A stretch of 64,000 bases of DNA from the NCBI RefSeq assembly GCF_016086655.4, contig NC_052137.2, positions 8,556,001 through 8,620,000 on the forward strand, given 5' to 3'. Of this stretch, positions 11,901 through 22,312 are shown one piece after another; position 1 is the stretch's first letter, and every line of letters starts with the position of its first letter. The position numbers and the translations under genes are program-made. A model generated the notes under the pieces. It worked only from the letters and a program-made list of their open reading frames with translations, made no database searches and was not told the DNA's origin. The stretch is from Lepeophtheirus salmonis. Lineage: Eukaryota > Arthropoda > Copepoda > Siphonostomatoida > Caligidae.

Positions 11901-12965
11901 CTCGTCATTCATCTACTGCACTGGTTCTCAAACCTTATATAGTCTGAGACCACTTACTATGCTACAAATAGACTCCTGAAAAAATATGAGAAAACTGATC
12001 CAGTCTATCCCTTTCAGACTTATAGAATTACAACAAACATTTAAGATACAAATGGCGGTCAGTGGTTTTTGCCGCCATTTACAATATCAAAATTAACTAT
12101 CATATACAAGCACTTCATTTTTTAAACCGTCCCTCAAAGGGCCGCCTATAACAATTGGGGTAGATGGGCCTCTAATCCTGGTATTACATAAGTATTACTT
12201 TAAAGGTAAATAGGGTAAGAAAGGATGTCAGTGGTTTTTAACCGCCACAGGCAAAATAAATCAAAAATGTACACCCTAATTTTCCCGGATTTAACTAAGC
12301 CTCTATTTAGAGGGCAAGATAGAACCGGACCTTGAGCCTAATATAAGCAACGAGCCTTGAATTGTATGTGGCTCCCTTTGTTTCAGACTTACAAGATAAT
12401 TTAAGATGAAAATAGTAATGGCGGTCAGTGGAATTTTACATCCAGAGACAATATACAAAACTACCGCCTAAATTTTTAAGAGAAAATAAATGACTTAATT
12501 GTCGAAGATGTTTAGCACCCCTCAGAAGACCACCTATAAAAATTGGGTGGTATCTGGTTGTACATTGGCTATATTTTTAGGGACAGAAACCCCTAGGCAT
12601 CTCATTTACGCCCCAAAAAAAATCAGGATAAAATGACAATGGCCAAGATGTTAAGCGCCCCTCAGAGTCTGATAATGAATATAAAATGCTGTCGATCCGT
12701 TAAAGCAACGAGCCGCAGTTGATCCAAATCCCTTACATCACTACAACATACTACTACTCAAAAGAATGATAAGTCGACGAAAAGAAGAACAGCCTTGGCC
12801 CTTCTTTATTCATTCATTCATTCATAAATGAAACGCACATACACACACACGATCGTAAATGCATCTCTTACCTTTAAGGGGTAGCTCCGCAGCCTTTTGA
12901 ATGAGAAAGGACTCATCACTATAGAATCCGCGATCCTCCAGGGTCATATAAGCTATTGAGCCCAT
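8903..12965 (-). CDS. Shc: SHC-transforming (Shc) adaptor protein, PTB plus SH2
   Basis: Cytoplasmic adaptor that binds phosphorylated receptor tyrosine kinases and recruits Grb2/Ras. Seven GT-AG exons on the minus strand: 12965-12872, 11231-10646, 10582-10217, 10142-9774, 9712-9567, 9504-9200 and 9145-8903. They total 2109 nt (702 residues) with all phases consistent. The ATG at 12965 has A at -3 and G at +4 and follows an in-frame TAG at 13004-13002. Residues 1-302 are a Ser/Thr-rich N-terminus I do not recognise. The PTB domain (about 303-480) has KPARGWLHP, ISFASGGDADTSNYVAYVAK, the Arg of TRSCYVIEC and GQAFELRF. The CH1 linker has YYND (Tyr506/507), YING (Tyr547) and DPFDMSPF, matching the mammalian Grb2 and adaptin sites. 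The SH2 domain (606 to about 695) has WFHG and FLVRES. The family is certain; the first exon and long N-terminus need transcript support. Confidence 0.93.
11769..12743. mobile_element. hAT-like element in Shc intron 1
   Basis: 975 bp. Ends are TAGTGATGTCATGGATCC and, at the right in reverse complement, TAGTGATGTAAGGGATTTGG. The 8-bp flanks CAACAAAC (11761-11768) and CAACATAC (12744-12751) match at 7 of 8 positions, typical of a hAT target duplication. There is no transposase frame. The interior repeats a module with GGCGGTCAGTGG and CCCCTCA motifs two to three times. Confidence 0.75.
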
Positions 12966-13610
12966 TATTATAACTGGGCTTTTGGTACTTAAACTGAGGA
13001 CCTATGCTTCACTAAATACATAATAATAGCCGCGAAGGGGTTACCTCGAACGAACGACACCATTCACAAAGTGATACTAACTCTCTAGGAATAGAACTAT
13101 TGCAGTTGCTGAACACGGTCACACATTTTTTATTTATTATTTTCAAAATATGTATATAGAATAATCGGTAGTAATTTGTACTCAAATAGTAGTAGAGAGT
13201 TTGTATGAACTACAGTGAGTAAGTAGTAAGTTGTGGAGTAAGGAAAAAACAGAAAAAAAGCAGGAAAAATGAATAATAATAAAAAAGTTAACTCCTCGCG
13301 GCTCCTCCACAGTACACTAGATACAGGAAAAATTGTTTAAATAAATAGGGAGGGAGGGAGCTGAGAGTGGTGAAGGAAGACCAGCTTCATTATTATTATT
13401 TTTCTGTTTCTCTCTTCTTCTTTTCTTAATAAATAAATGAAGGAAGAAGAAGAAAAGAAAAGAAGGCGTGTAAAGCGTGCGAGGAGCAAGCAAACATGTC
13501 GACAAGGATGTTCGTCTCTTCTTTTCTTATCATGCGCCCTGCTACAAGGCGCGTCATTCTATTTATAATGTTTTAATTTAATTAATTTTTTATATACTAT
13601 TAAATTATAT
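12966..13610 (-). promoter_or_regulatory. Shc 5' UTR and upstream region
   Basis: The reading frame is closed by TAG at 13004-13002, so sequence beyond it is 5' UTR or promoter. A GC-richer patch with a GCGC core lies near 13531-13553. I found no clear TATA/Inr pair, so no transcription start is proposed. Confidence 0.35.
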
Positions 13611-13848
13611 ATGTGGCTCGTCAACACAAAAACAGGCTGGAATGGTTTTTCTCAAAATTGATTGTCACACTTAATGGAATAGGAATTGATATAAAAAGAG
13701 ACTTTTTTGGGTGCTAAACTATAGTTAAAATTCTAGATTATCCTACTCCCTCCTGCAAATTTGAATACAAAACCTATACTTGACTGAAATATAAGTATAT
13801 GAAATAATTAAATAAATTGGGAGTTGTTTTTATGTTGACATACCACAT
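13611..13848. mobile_element. MITE with GTCAACA inverted ends
   Basis: 238 bp. The left end is ATGTGGCTCGTCAACACAAA; the right end, in reverse complement, is ATGTGGTATGTCAACATAAA. A second whole copy is at 24128-24476. Single ends occur near 6588, 34860, 40525, 48665 and 55371. Confidence 0.7.
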
Positions 13849-14263
13849 CTAGGTATTGAGTAATTACCCAAAAGTAAAAATTGGGAATTTTTTTAGGATT
13901 TATCTTCTATATTAATAAAACAACGATTGTCTGTTCGTCGACGCCTATTAACTCAAAGCAAGGCACCGTATTACCCCCTAGTATATAATTAGGCTATCTA
14001 TAATGTTAAATGATTAATCATCCTACGTAACTCTTCCCTCTCCAATCTGTCGAATTAGATTTACTTCAATTTCAAGTATCCCATTTTATAAATATATAAA
14101 TTGTGTATAAATGGCGATTTAGTATAAGTTGTAGCCAAAGATGAGATGAAACATTTTAAATGAAAGATTTACAGTATAGTAACTTAAGAATATTTTTAAC
14201 AAAAATTACTCATGGTTAAATATGGTCAAAATCTCAAAATTAACTATTAATGCCGTCATAGAC
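13849..14263. other. AT-rich spacer ending in the left part of an interrupted repeat
   Basis: No gene seen. The last bases (about 14220-14263, ending GCCGTCATAGAC) are the left part of a terminal-inverted-repeat element whose right part resumes at 15692. The last 8 bases are the target duplication of the hAT at 14264-15691. Confidence 0.55.
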
Positions 14264-14299
14264 CAGGGGTTCCCAAAGTGGGGGTCGAGTGACAGAACC

Positions 14300-14569
14300 T
14301 TACAGGCAGCATTTAACACCAAGACGCTGGCGGAGTTTTGGATTTCGGTCGAGAGGGAATACCCACAGCTATCCAAGGCCGCTATGCATCTCCTGATTCC
14401 ATTTGGCTCTACTTACTTGTGCGAAAAAACGTTCTCAGCACTGACCTACATAAAAAATAAATACAGATCGCGGCTAAACGTGGAGGAGGATCTACGAGTG
14501 GCCGTCTCTAAAATAAAGCCCGGAATGGACTTGCTCTGCTCCAAGAATATTGCCCACCCATCTCATTAG
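14300..14569 (+). pseudogene. hAT transposase, C-terminal dimerisation region only
   Basis: An open frame to the TAG at 14567-14569 encodes LAEFWISVEREYPQLSKAAM, FGSTYLCEKTFSAL, IKNKYRSRLNVEEDLRVAVS and a PSH end. This is the hAT C-terminal dimerisation domain, closest in pattern to the ZBED5/FAM200/SCAND3-type transposases of vertebrates. The BED zinc finger and the DDE catalytic core are missing; the frame begins just inside the element's left end. Confidence 0.85.
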
Positions 14570-14860
14570 GTGTGTTTAAGAAATGTAAATAATAGGCTAA
14601 AATAAGTATCCCTAATAAGTAAAGTTTTTGCACATGCAGCAATAAGGTGTCTGTTGCACGTTATAAGCGCACAGATCCTGTGTTTTTCTCAGACAAGACT
14701 TACCTGCGCACTTGTTTATAATTGTATGTTCACTCAGCCCTGCTGTTTAAAGTTTCCCTGTATTCTGGTTGTATTTTATTTCTCAAATTACTATAAAATA
14801 ATTTCATCTCTGTAAGGCTGTTGTTATTTTGTGTTGTATTAATGCCCGTTTTGCATAGGC

Positions 14861-14960
14861 CAGGGGTAAGCAACCTTTACTATCGAAAGAGCCGTTTTGC
14901 CCCCTCTTCCCCCAAATCAAATTTGTCTGGAGCCGCAAATCATATTTGATAACACAGCTT
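14861..14960 (+). mobile_element. End of a second hAT-like element nested in 14264-15691
   Basis: CAGGGGTAAGCAACCTTTAC followed by GAGCCGTTTTGCC and GGAGCCGCAAA. This is a hAT terminus of the GGCAACCTTT/GAGCC type. I could not find a matching right end, so its extent is unknown. Confidence 0.45.
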
Positions 14961-15699
14961 ATAAAGTTTTATATATAGTTATACTATATATATTAAAACT
15001 ATAGTTTGTTGCAATTATTAAAGTATAGAACGACAACTGTTGAAATTTTTTTAGCTATTTTTACCTGTGACAACAAAGGAAAATACCAAACTCGTCTGAA
15101 GAGGAGAAAAAAATACACCTGCAAGTATAGGCCTATTTTGAAATAAATTGCTACCCATATATGTGTGTATATGTATGAAATGTATAAAATAAGAAGCACT
15201 CTATTTTGAAATAAATAATATTATATAGCTGCAGCCTAATAGCTTAAAAAGATATATTTTAGTTGACGAAATATTAAAACTAAACGTGAGAGCAGGTCGG
15301 ACTGGAGGCGGACACAGAAACTCGGTACAAACCACCAGTAGCTTCTGCTCTGTTCAAGAAGCTGCGGCGCTGATCTCTGAGCAGCTGTGACCAGAGAGAC
15401 TCTGTGTTTTCACTGTTTCAACTGTTAAGAAGCAGTCAGTCACTGATCGGCTGCTTCACGTGAACGAGCTCTGATCTCACTGTGTGCGTCTCTCTGGTCG
15501 AGTGAGCGGGGCCCCGTGGCCTGTGTGTGCGCGCGCTGTCTGGGAGAACAGACACGCACAAGCACGCACGCATAGTGCATGTGCGCGTGGCTGTGCGCAA
15601 CATTATAATCCACCTCCAGTGTTGTTGGGGGTCGCCAGTCTCTGGCACCGTTATTTTGGGGGTCGCAGGCTGAAAAGTTTGGGAACCCCTGTCATAGAC

Positions 15700-15825
15700 C
15701 ATGATTGATTGCGTGATTTGCCCAAATCTATCTGTCTTCCCCAGCAGTCGGTGCAATACATCAGATTGAAAAATCTAGCCAGCCCGATTACAAGATGGTC
15801 TATCCTTGTATTACTATTAACCTTG
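15700..15825. repeat. Right part of the element interrupted by the hAT
   Basis: In reverse complement it aligns with the left half of the element at 21424-21736 and ends with the same terminus (ACTATTAACCTTG). Together with about 14220-14263 it forms one copy split by the hAT insertion. Confidence 0.75.
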
Positions 15826-15859
15826 AAATGACTAAAATTTAAGTATTCTGTGGCATATT

Positions 15860-16200
15860 ACTAGGGGTGCCTAAAGAGGGTGGGTTGAAGGGGCTGTAGC
15901 TCCCCAAACATGAAGGATTTATCCCTGTTTACTTGAAAAGGTAATATCTGTAATTCAATTTAATTTTACAATATCTTTTTCCCAAATATTTAATTTTCCG
16001 TGAATAGCTATGGATTTTTGAATTTTATGTATAAAAAAATTTACCTTTGATATTTAATTTTTGAATTATTTCCCCAAAAATTAATTTTCTGTTAAGTGCT
16101 GTGGATTTATGATTTATTTATTTTAAATTATGTTTAAAATTGGATTTTATAAATTTTTGGATTTTTTTTCTTCGAAAAGGTAAATCCTTGACGGATCTAA
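15860..16200 (+). repeat. AT-rich subrepeat element, copy 1
   Basis: A G/C-rich head (GGGGCTGTAGCTCCCC) is followed by degenerate modules of the type AATTTTTTTCCAAAAAATTTA and TGAATAGCTATGGATTTTTG. The same architecture recurs at 18500, 19885, 23630 (reverse), 26580 (reverse), 29750, 30815, 43070 and 45855. Confidence 0.65.
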
Positions 16201-16689
16201 AACCTTTATAATAATTTAAATTAATTCGGTCTTACTTCTGTGATGGACAGGTCTCAGTCAATTTAAAAAAATAAAAAAGAATCGCCCTTAATCAGCTTCC
16301 AGCGTTATTTATTTAATAACAGAAATATGTGTAGGAAATTGAAATTTTTATTAATTTTTTAAGTGCAATGTTTTTAAAGTATAGTTTACAACTTTACCCG
16401 CGTATCAGAGCAATATTTGTTTTTATCTTCTTTCTAACTATGAGTATTTTTGATAGTTTTAACCACACTTTTCGTCTTGCTCAAAAATAATTCAAAGTAA
16501 AAATTTTCAAAATTTTTACTTTAAATTTGACTTTCTTAAAATTAAAAAAAAGCGTTATTCGTTCAAATTTGATCTCTTACAACAAATTTGAACAATACAA
16601 CTTTAAAAATTAGGTTAAGTAAAAAGTTCTAAGCGTTTTTCGCTAGATATATTTAGTGAGCTATATCTCACAGTTGCATAAAAGGTTAA

Positions 16690-17062
16690 GCGTACACTTA
16701 AAAAAATCATTAAACTTTTGTGTTTGGTAAAGCCAGTTGTGGGTTACAGTGCTCCAAAATAGAAGTATAAAAAGAGAAAATTCGATACATCCTTCAGTAT
16801 CACTACGCACTACGACTAAGGTGAAAGGCCAAAAAAAAGTGCTGTTTATGGGACACATACAGTATCGAATGCAAAAGCAAAGCGTTGGTTCCAACAATTC
16901 CGTTCTGGACGTCAAGGATGTCAATAAAACAATGGAAATCGTCAAGTTGGACTGGCATGTGAGGACTTATTCCATTCCTCAAGAACTGAAGATTAGCCAG
17001 AAAACCGTTTGGAACCATCTAAATCGGATAATCCTAACTATACTCATTTTATTGCCAAAATA
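16690..17062 (+). pseudogene. mariner transposase N-terminus, frameshifted
   Basis: One frame reads AKAKRWFQQFRSGRQGCQ. After a shift another reads DWHVRTYSIPQELKISQKTV and WNHLNRI, the two helix-turn-helix segments of mariner-type transposases. The catalytic domain is absent. Confidence 0.75.
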
Positions 17063-17099
17063 AAGTGAAAAAACACTTTGAACTTTTGGCTTCGCCTAT

Positions 17100-18380
17100 T
17101 ACTTTGATTGGTACATTATTGGAGTAGTATGAGAAGGATTTCGACTCTTTCGGATGATTCCCACAATGATCACTTTGGAGGATCCTGTGAGTTACTCTCT
17201 TAAGGAGTATGAGGGAAAAAAGACACAGATTCGATCCGTCGGATAAGGTAAGAGGTGGAATGAATTCACCAGCACCGAAATTTATTTGCAATCAGGTGGG
17301 CAAATTATATGGTAGTACCTTCATCAGAGGAGCCCTTATGATTTTTTTTTTTTTTTTTTTTTGGGGGGGAGCTTTTTGACAATTTCAACAGGATATTTTT
17401 TTCTTCATCAATGCAAAATTTGATGAATACTAAAATTCTTAGGAATAACCTTCATATTCGAAAAAAAAGTAAATGAAAGAATACAAGAATATTTTTTCAT
17501 ATTCTTATAATTATAAAGAATCTACAAAAATTGAGGGGGAAGGACCATTGGCCCCTATGGTTCCGGCGACACTGAGTGGATTTTATAGGCTTGTTCTCAT
17601 TACGTAATATATTGTGGCTCTTGCTTGCATCTATCTTGAACCATGGCAATACCTTGTACAGGAGTCGTAGCCTGCAAATCCATGTCTTAACATTCTTCAA
17701 CAATCAATAATTCGTGTCGTTAAGGTTGCAATCATTGAATGTCAACGTTTCTGTTTGCTGTCATCAATTTCGAGATTGAAATAGAAAATATGATGCACAG
17801 ACAAAATTGAACACCATTTCCTTATATAATTTGATAATAATATTCAGTTGAAAATTATAATTTATGCGACTGAGAATTAATACCTTACAAATCAATAACA
17901 CTATCTAAGAATGTTCAGGTCAGCCTCTGTTCTAAAAAAACCTATATTTATTATAGTTGTATAAGCCGTAAAACAAGACAATAAATCCTTTCAACAAACA
18001 TCGGGTTGTCATTTAGAGCTCAAGGTTCTCAACCAGTGTGCCGTAGAGGCATGCGGTACTAGACTGCCTTTTTAATATTATTTTGCAAAGTGAACATATA
18101 AAACCTAAAGGAGGTAAGAGGCCAGCTGCTTCTGTGAAAGCAAAGCCCATTGAGGGAGACTAAGCCAGGAGTCTTATATTGAGTATAGATGAAAAAAATA
18201 TCATAATGAAATAGAGGGTAGTTTCGTAGTTGCAACTGGAAAAGGCGTTTTATTATTATTGACAGCTGTTATCATTAGTAAGTGTGTCACTTAGAGATAG
18301 GACGGGTTTTGGAGCCGGATTCAAAGTACCGAGTACAGTATAAGTAAACATTAATTTTCTTCTAAAGTTCAGGTATAGAT
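17100..18380. repeat. Transposon-derived spacer with dispersed repeats
   Basis: No gene seen. The block at 17120-17260 (ATCACTTTGGAGGATCCTG) resembles 4540-4620. CCTTGTACAGGAGTCGTAG at about 17652 recurs in variant form near 19040 and 19245. The arm at 17720-17790 matches the foldback at 4452-4911. A T(22)-G(7) run lies near 17342-17370. Confidence 0.5.
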
Positions 18381-18383
18381 AGG

Positions 18384-18490
18384 AATGACTCAGATTTCAA
18401 TTTTCAATCCTACTCCGAGTCCAACAAGGACATACAATTATACCTCCGTAGCAAATCCTCAAGAGCTACCTTTTGTCATCCACGCTCTAG
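18384..18490 (+). repeat. Dispersed repeat (CTCCGAGTCCAACAAGGAC family), partial
   Basis: Short copy of a repeat of up to about 200 bp seen at 21845-22070 (reverse), 31690-31860, 33107-33225, 34540-34650, 40870-41080 and 60030-60250. I could not recognise tRNA-type A and B boxes, so calling it a SINE would be speculation. Confidence 0.55.
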
Positions 18491-18499
18491 TGATTAGAG

Positions 18500-18830
18500 A
18501 TAGGAAGGGCCCTGGAGGAGTTGTAGCCCCGCCCCCCCAAATTAAGGAATTTTTGCTTTTTACTAGAAAATTTAATATTTGACTTTTTTTTTTCTTTTCA
18601 AAAAGTTCAATATTTAAAACTTAATTTAGTTTCTCAAATTTTTTTTTCACAAAATTTATTTTATTTGGATAAATATGGATGTTTTTGATTTTTTTTCCAA
18701 AAAATTTAATGTTTCAAATATAATTTTTCCCCATAAAAATTAATTTTCTGTGAATAGCTATGGATTTTTAATTAATATTTGAAATGTAATTTTATAAATA
18801 TAAAAAAAAAAAAAAGTAAAATAAGTATTT
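18500..18830 (+). repeat. AT-rich subrepeat element, copy 2
   Basis: Head GTAGCCCCGCCCCCCCAAAT, then alternating T-rich and A-rich modules with TGTGAATAGCTATGGATTTT near 18750. Confidence 0.65.
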
Positions 18831-19350
18831 TGGTCATTACAGCTGACGAAGACCTATCTACAGCCTAATACATTATTTGATGTAATAAGTTATAGACCAT
18901 ACCCTATTTTTATACAATTGAAAATGTAGGTTCCAGGGTCTAAATTTTGTCTGTTTCTAAAAAAATCTATTAAGACTAAACCGAGAGGAAAATTCATTCT
19001 GGAAAAGAATCATGACATTACCATCCCTCAATGGAATACCTTGTACGAGAGTCGTAGAATGCAAATCAGTCTCTTTACGGTCTCCTTCAATAAAAAAATC
19101 ACGTTGCTTCGTCTATTAATAAAAGGCTGTAATAATTTAAATTTAATTGGACACTGTCTCCAATTTCGACACAGAAAAAATAAATTAAGATCCGAGCTTT
19201 CATAAAATGAATCCTGGCAATATTACAATTACTTTCTGGAATACCTTGTACAGGAGTCCAAACCTCCGTCTTAATAGTAGCCAAAAATCAATAATTCTCA
19301 TGGTACTTCGTTTAGCAAAGTTCTTTCCGTATTATTAAATGATTGCAATT

Positions 19351-19794
19351 AGGGTTGTGGTAGTCTTTATGTAGGACTAAAGTCCTTCATAACATCCCTC
19401 AACTGTATTTCTTTCTTTTTAAAAATAAGTTGTAGTACTGACAGTCGGATGGACTGACGTTCTTAAGGGGGTGTACCACAGACTGATAGGACCAAGACTG
19501 TACTGGACCGAATTAGTAAGGATTGACACAACACTTAGTAGGAAAAACTTTGAGCTCGATATAAATCAGAAATAGCATTTTACTGGACTGGACCAGTAGA
19601 CTGGACATGGTTCATGTTTAGTTTCGAACAATAACTATAATTTCTCCATAGGCTCATACTATGAATTATGACATCACTCAAGAGTATTTTTTTTTTTTTT
19701 TTAATCAGTTCTGGTACTGATAGTGTCCAAAGAACTGATAGGTCCCTTTCTAAGACTGGAATGGAAAGAATAAATAAAGAATGACAAGACACTA
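19351..19794. mobile_element. Two AGTGTTG-family MITE copies (one complete, one truncated)
   Basis: 19351-19535 runs from AGGGTTGTGGTAGTC to GGATTGACACAACACT. A second copy, lacking its left end, ends at about 19792 with AATGACAAGACACT. Both keep the internal CAGT(T/A)CTGGTACTGA-type core. Confidence 0.6.
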
Positions 19795-19884
19795 GCTACA
19801 TTGATTGAATTTCAACTTTCCACGTACGCTGTCCTTTATTTTAAGACAGAAAGAAATATTATAAGGTGAGGGAAAATTGTTAGC

Positions 19885-20640
19885 CGTACCAGGGGCATCT
19901 GCAGTGCGTGGGCTAACGGGCAGTACCCTCCACCCCTAATGGAAGATATTTGAGTATATATTAAACTTTTTTTGACCAGAATGAAAAAAATGTACGCGAA
20001 TAAATATTTTTTTATTCAGGCAAAAAATTACATATTTCAATTTTTTTTCGAAAAAAAAAATATTTGTTTGTGAATGGAAGTGGATTTCTTCAAATTTTTT
20101 CGAAAAAAATTCATAATTGAAAATATAATTTTTGAAATTTTAGTGGGTTTCTCAAAAAAAAATTCCAAAAATTTAATTTTCTGTTAATAAAAGTAGATTT
20201 TTTAAAAAAAAATTTCCAAAATAATTTAATATTTGGAATTTGATTAGATTTTTTTTTTTGGAAAACTATTGAATTTTTTGTGAAAAGCTTTGGATGTTTG
20301 AAAAAAATATTTGGAATTAAATTTTTTCTAAAAATTTAATGTTTGTAATTTAATATTTTCTTATAAATTTAATTCTAAAAAATTTGACATTTTAAACATT
20401 ATTTTATAATTTTTTTGGAAAATATTTAAATTTTTGTGCAAAACTAAAATTTCCGAGGAAATGTAATATTCGATTTTTTTTTTCTAAAAAATTAAATACA
20501 TGAATTTAGATTTTTTTTTGCAAACATTTTAAATTTTTGTGAAAAGCTGTGGATTTTTGAAAATAAAAATCCAGAAGTTTAATATTCGAAATTTTTTTAT
20601 AAAAAATTTAATATTTAAAATTTATTATTGATATTTTTTC
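19885..20640 (+). repeat. AT-rich subrepeat element, copy 3 (long)
   Basis: Head with CCAGGGGCATCTGCAGTG, then about ten degenerate modules alternating AAAATTTAATATTTG-like and TGTGAAAAGCTGTGGATTTT-like units. One of the longest copies in the window. Confidence 0.65.
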
Positions 20641-21423
20641 CGACCACAGTTTGATCTTGTTAGTATAGAAAAAACAGACCGGACTGGGTGAATTCAGTCT
20701 CAAACCGAGTCTCAACACTAATATACATAAAGAAACAGGGAATATATATTTTTTTTACAATATTATTATTAGAAAGCAAGAGAGGAGAGTTGTGTTTGGC
20801 CTCAAAAGGGGGGTGAAGAAGGAGAAAGAAAATCATGAATGAATATAATAAGTATATATACATTTTTTAACTTCGTCAAAGAGGTTACCGCGTGACTTCT
20901 GAAATTGTTTCTACCTATATTGCATATATTTAATGGATATGCTTTGAAGTGGATGTTTTTGTATATAATATTTATGTAGGAAAATAATGTTCTCAATGAA
21001 TTAAAAGAGATGAGAATTATGAGAGTTTGCTACAATTAATAATAACTATAATGAATAGGCCTGTCACGCTAATACATTTTTCTGTGCGATTAATTGCCCT
21101 AGGAATGATTACAATAAGCGATGCTATTGCCGTTTCGACACCATGCTCAACTTATATAAGGCTAATGGAAAAATAAACTTTTATTTTTAAAGAACACATC
21201 AAATAATCTCCTTCAAATCTAATTGTTTTGAAATCCTTGTAACCTCACCTAATGATTGCCTAACCCTGCGCGCTGCCCTGAAGAATTCAGTTGGGGCACA
21301 AAAAAAAAAAAAAAACAATCCACCCAGAGGGCAAAAACACCCGAATAAAAAATTTTCATATCCAGTTACATACATGTAAATCCGCTGTGTTTTTTAGCCG
21401 GGCTGTAAATTTGTAATTGGTAG

Positions 21424-21736
21424 CAAGGTTAATAGAAATACAAGGTTAGACCATCTTGTAATCGGGCTTGCTATAATTTTCAATCTGATGTATTGTACCG
21501 ACCGCTTGGCAAGACAAGCATATTTTGGCAAAACACGCAACTACTTATAGTCTATGACGTCAATATTGCTAGAATTTTCAATTCAATGTATCACACTGAC
21601 TGCTGAGCAAGAATAACAAATTTTGACAAAACATGCAACCACTCATCTACTATGACGTCAATATTAAAAGCGTGGTGGAAGTCAAACATCAGTCGTACAT
21701 GCGTTATGGTATAACCTTGTATTTCTATTAACCTTG
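21424..21736. mobile_element. hAT-type MITE with TGACGTCA sites and perfect 8-bp duplication
   Basis: 313 bp. Inverted ends CAAGGTTAATAGAAATACAA. Flanked by ATTGGTAG on both sides (21416-21423 and 21737-21744). The interior has two tandem modules of about 105 bp, each with CAAAACA(C/T)GCAAC and TATGACGTCAATATT. Other copies: the one split at about 14220-15825, and 36205-36466. Confidence 0.85.
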
Positions 21737-21844
21737 ATTGGTAGTATGAAGAACGAATTTTATTTTCCTTAGCAGTTGTCATTACTATTTAATTCCTGAT
21801 TAGTGAATATCCTTTCCTAAATAGATTCAATTATAGTCAAAACA

Positions 21845-22070
21845 TGTTTGAACGTTCCCGTGTGCTCATAAAAGACGGAGAGTAACCTTGGGGATTTGTT
21901 GCAGTGTTATAATTGTAAGTCCTTGTTGGACTTGAAGTAGAATTGGGGATTAAAATTCGAGTAATTCTATCAAATATCCTTGTTTATATCCTTTTTCCTT
22001 CCTCTCTTGTCACAGCTGATTGTAACTGATCTAATGAAACGTCATGAGCAGTATTCTTTCTCTCCTCCAA
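21845..22070 (-). repeat. Dispersed repeat, reverse copy
   Basis: The reverse complement matches 40870-41080, including the segment with TTTTATGAGCACAC and the TGACAAG...TGATCAG stretch. It lies inside the hAT-like MITE 21056-22243. Confidence 0.6.
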
Positions 22071-22312
22071 AAACATTCTTCAAATTGTTACACTTGTCAT
22101 GTTGATATTGGTTTTTTTTACATGCCCATTCCACAGTTACACTGCAGCGTGTGGAAGGAATTTATTGCAGCCAGCAAAAAAATTAACGCTCTTTATAATT
22201 TATCGCGCAATTAATTGATTTATTGCATATCGCGACAGGCCTTATACTGAGTAGTGGGAACGACTCAAAACTAGTAGTAGCATTTAATTACAATTTTATT
22301 CAAACGACAGCC

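Larger units (their letters stand above)
14264..15691 (+). mobile_element. hAT element with perfect 8-bp target duplication and GC-rich interior
   Basis: 1428 bp. The ends are CAGGGGTTCCCAAAGTGGGG and, at the right in reverse complement, CAGGGGTTCCCAAACTTTTC. It is flanked on both sides by TCATAGAC (14256-14263 and 15692-15699), a perfect 8-bp duplication. The interior holds a hAT transposase C-terminus right after the left end and a GC-rich, CpG-rich block at about 15285-15640; line 15481-15540 is 42/60 G+C by my count. That composition differs strongly from the surrounding AT-rich DNA. The 5' part of the transposase gene is deleted, so it cannot move autonomously. Confidence 0.88.
21056..22243. 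mobile_element. hAT-like MITE with GGCCTGTC ends, host to nested insertions
   Basis: The left end is TAGGCCTGTCACG; the right end, in reverse complement, is AAGGCCTGTCGCGATATGC. Flanks ATAATGAA (21048-21055) and ATACTGAG (22244-22251) match at 6 of 8. It contains the complete element at 21424-21736 and a reverse dispersed repeat at 21845-22070. A shorter sister copy with a perfect duplication is at 39261-39859. Confidence 0.75.

Noticed and set aside
15436..15756. 106-codon minus-strand ORF and 74-codon plus-strand ORF in the GC-rich block
   Set aside because: They span the GC-rich non-coding interior and right end of a hAT element; the minus ORF runs across the element boundary.
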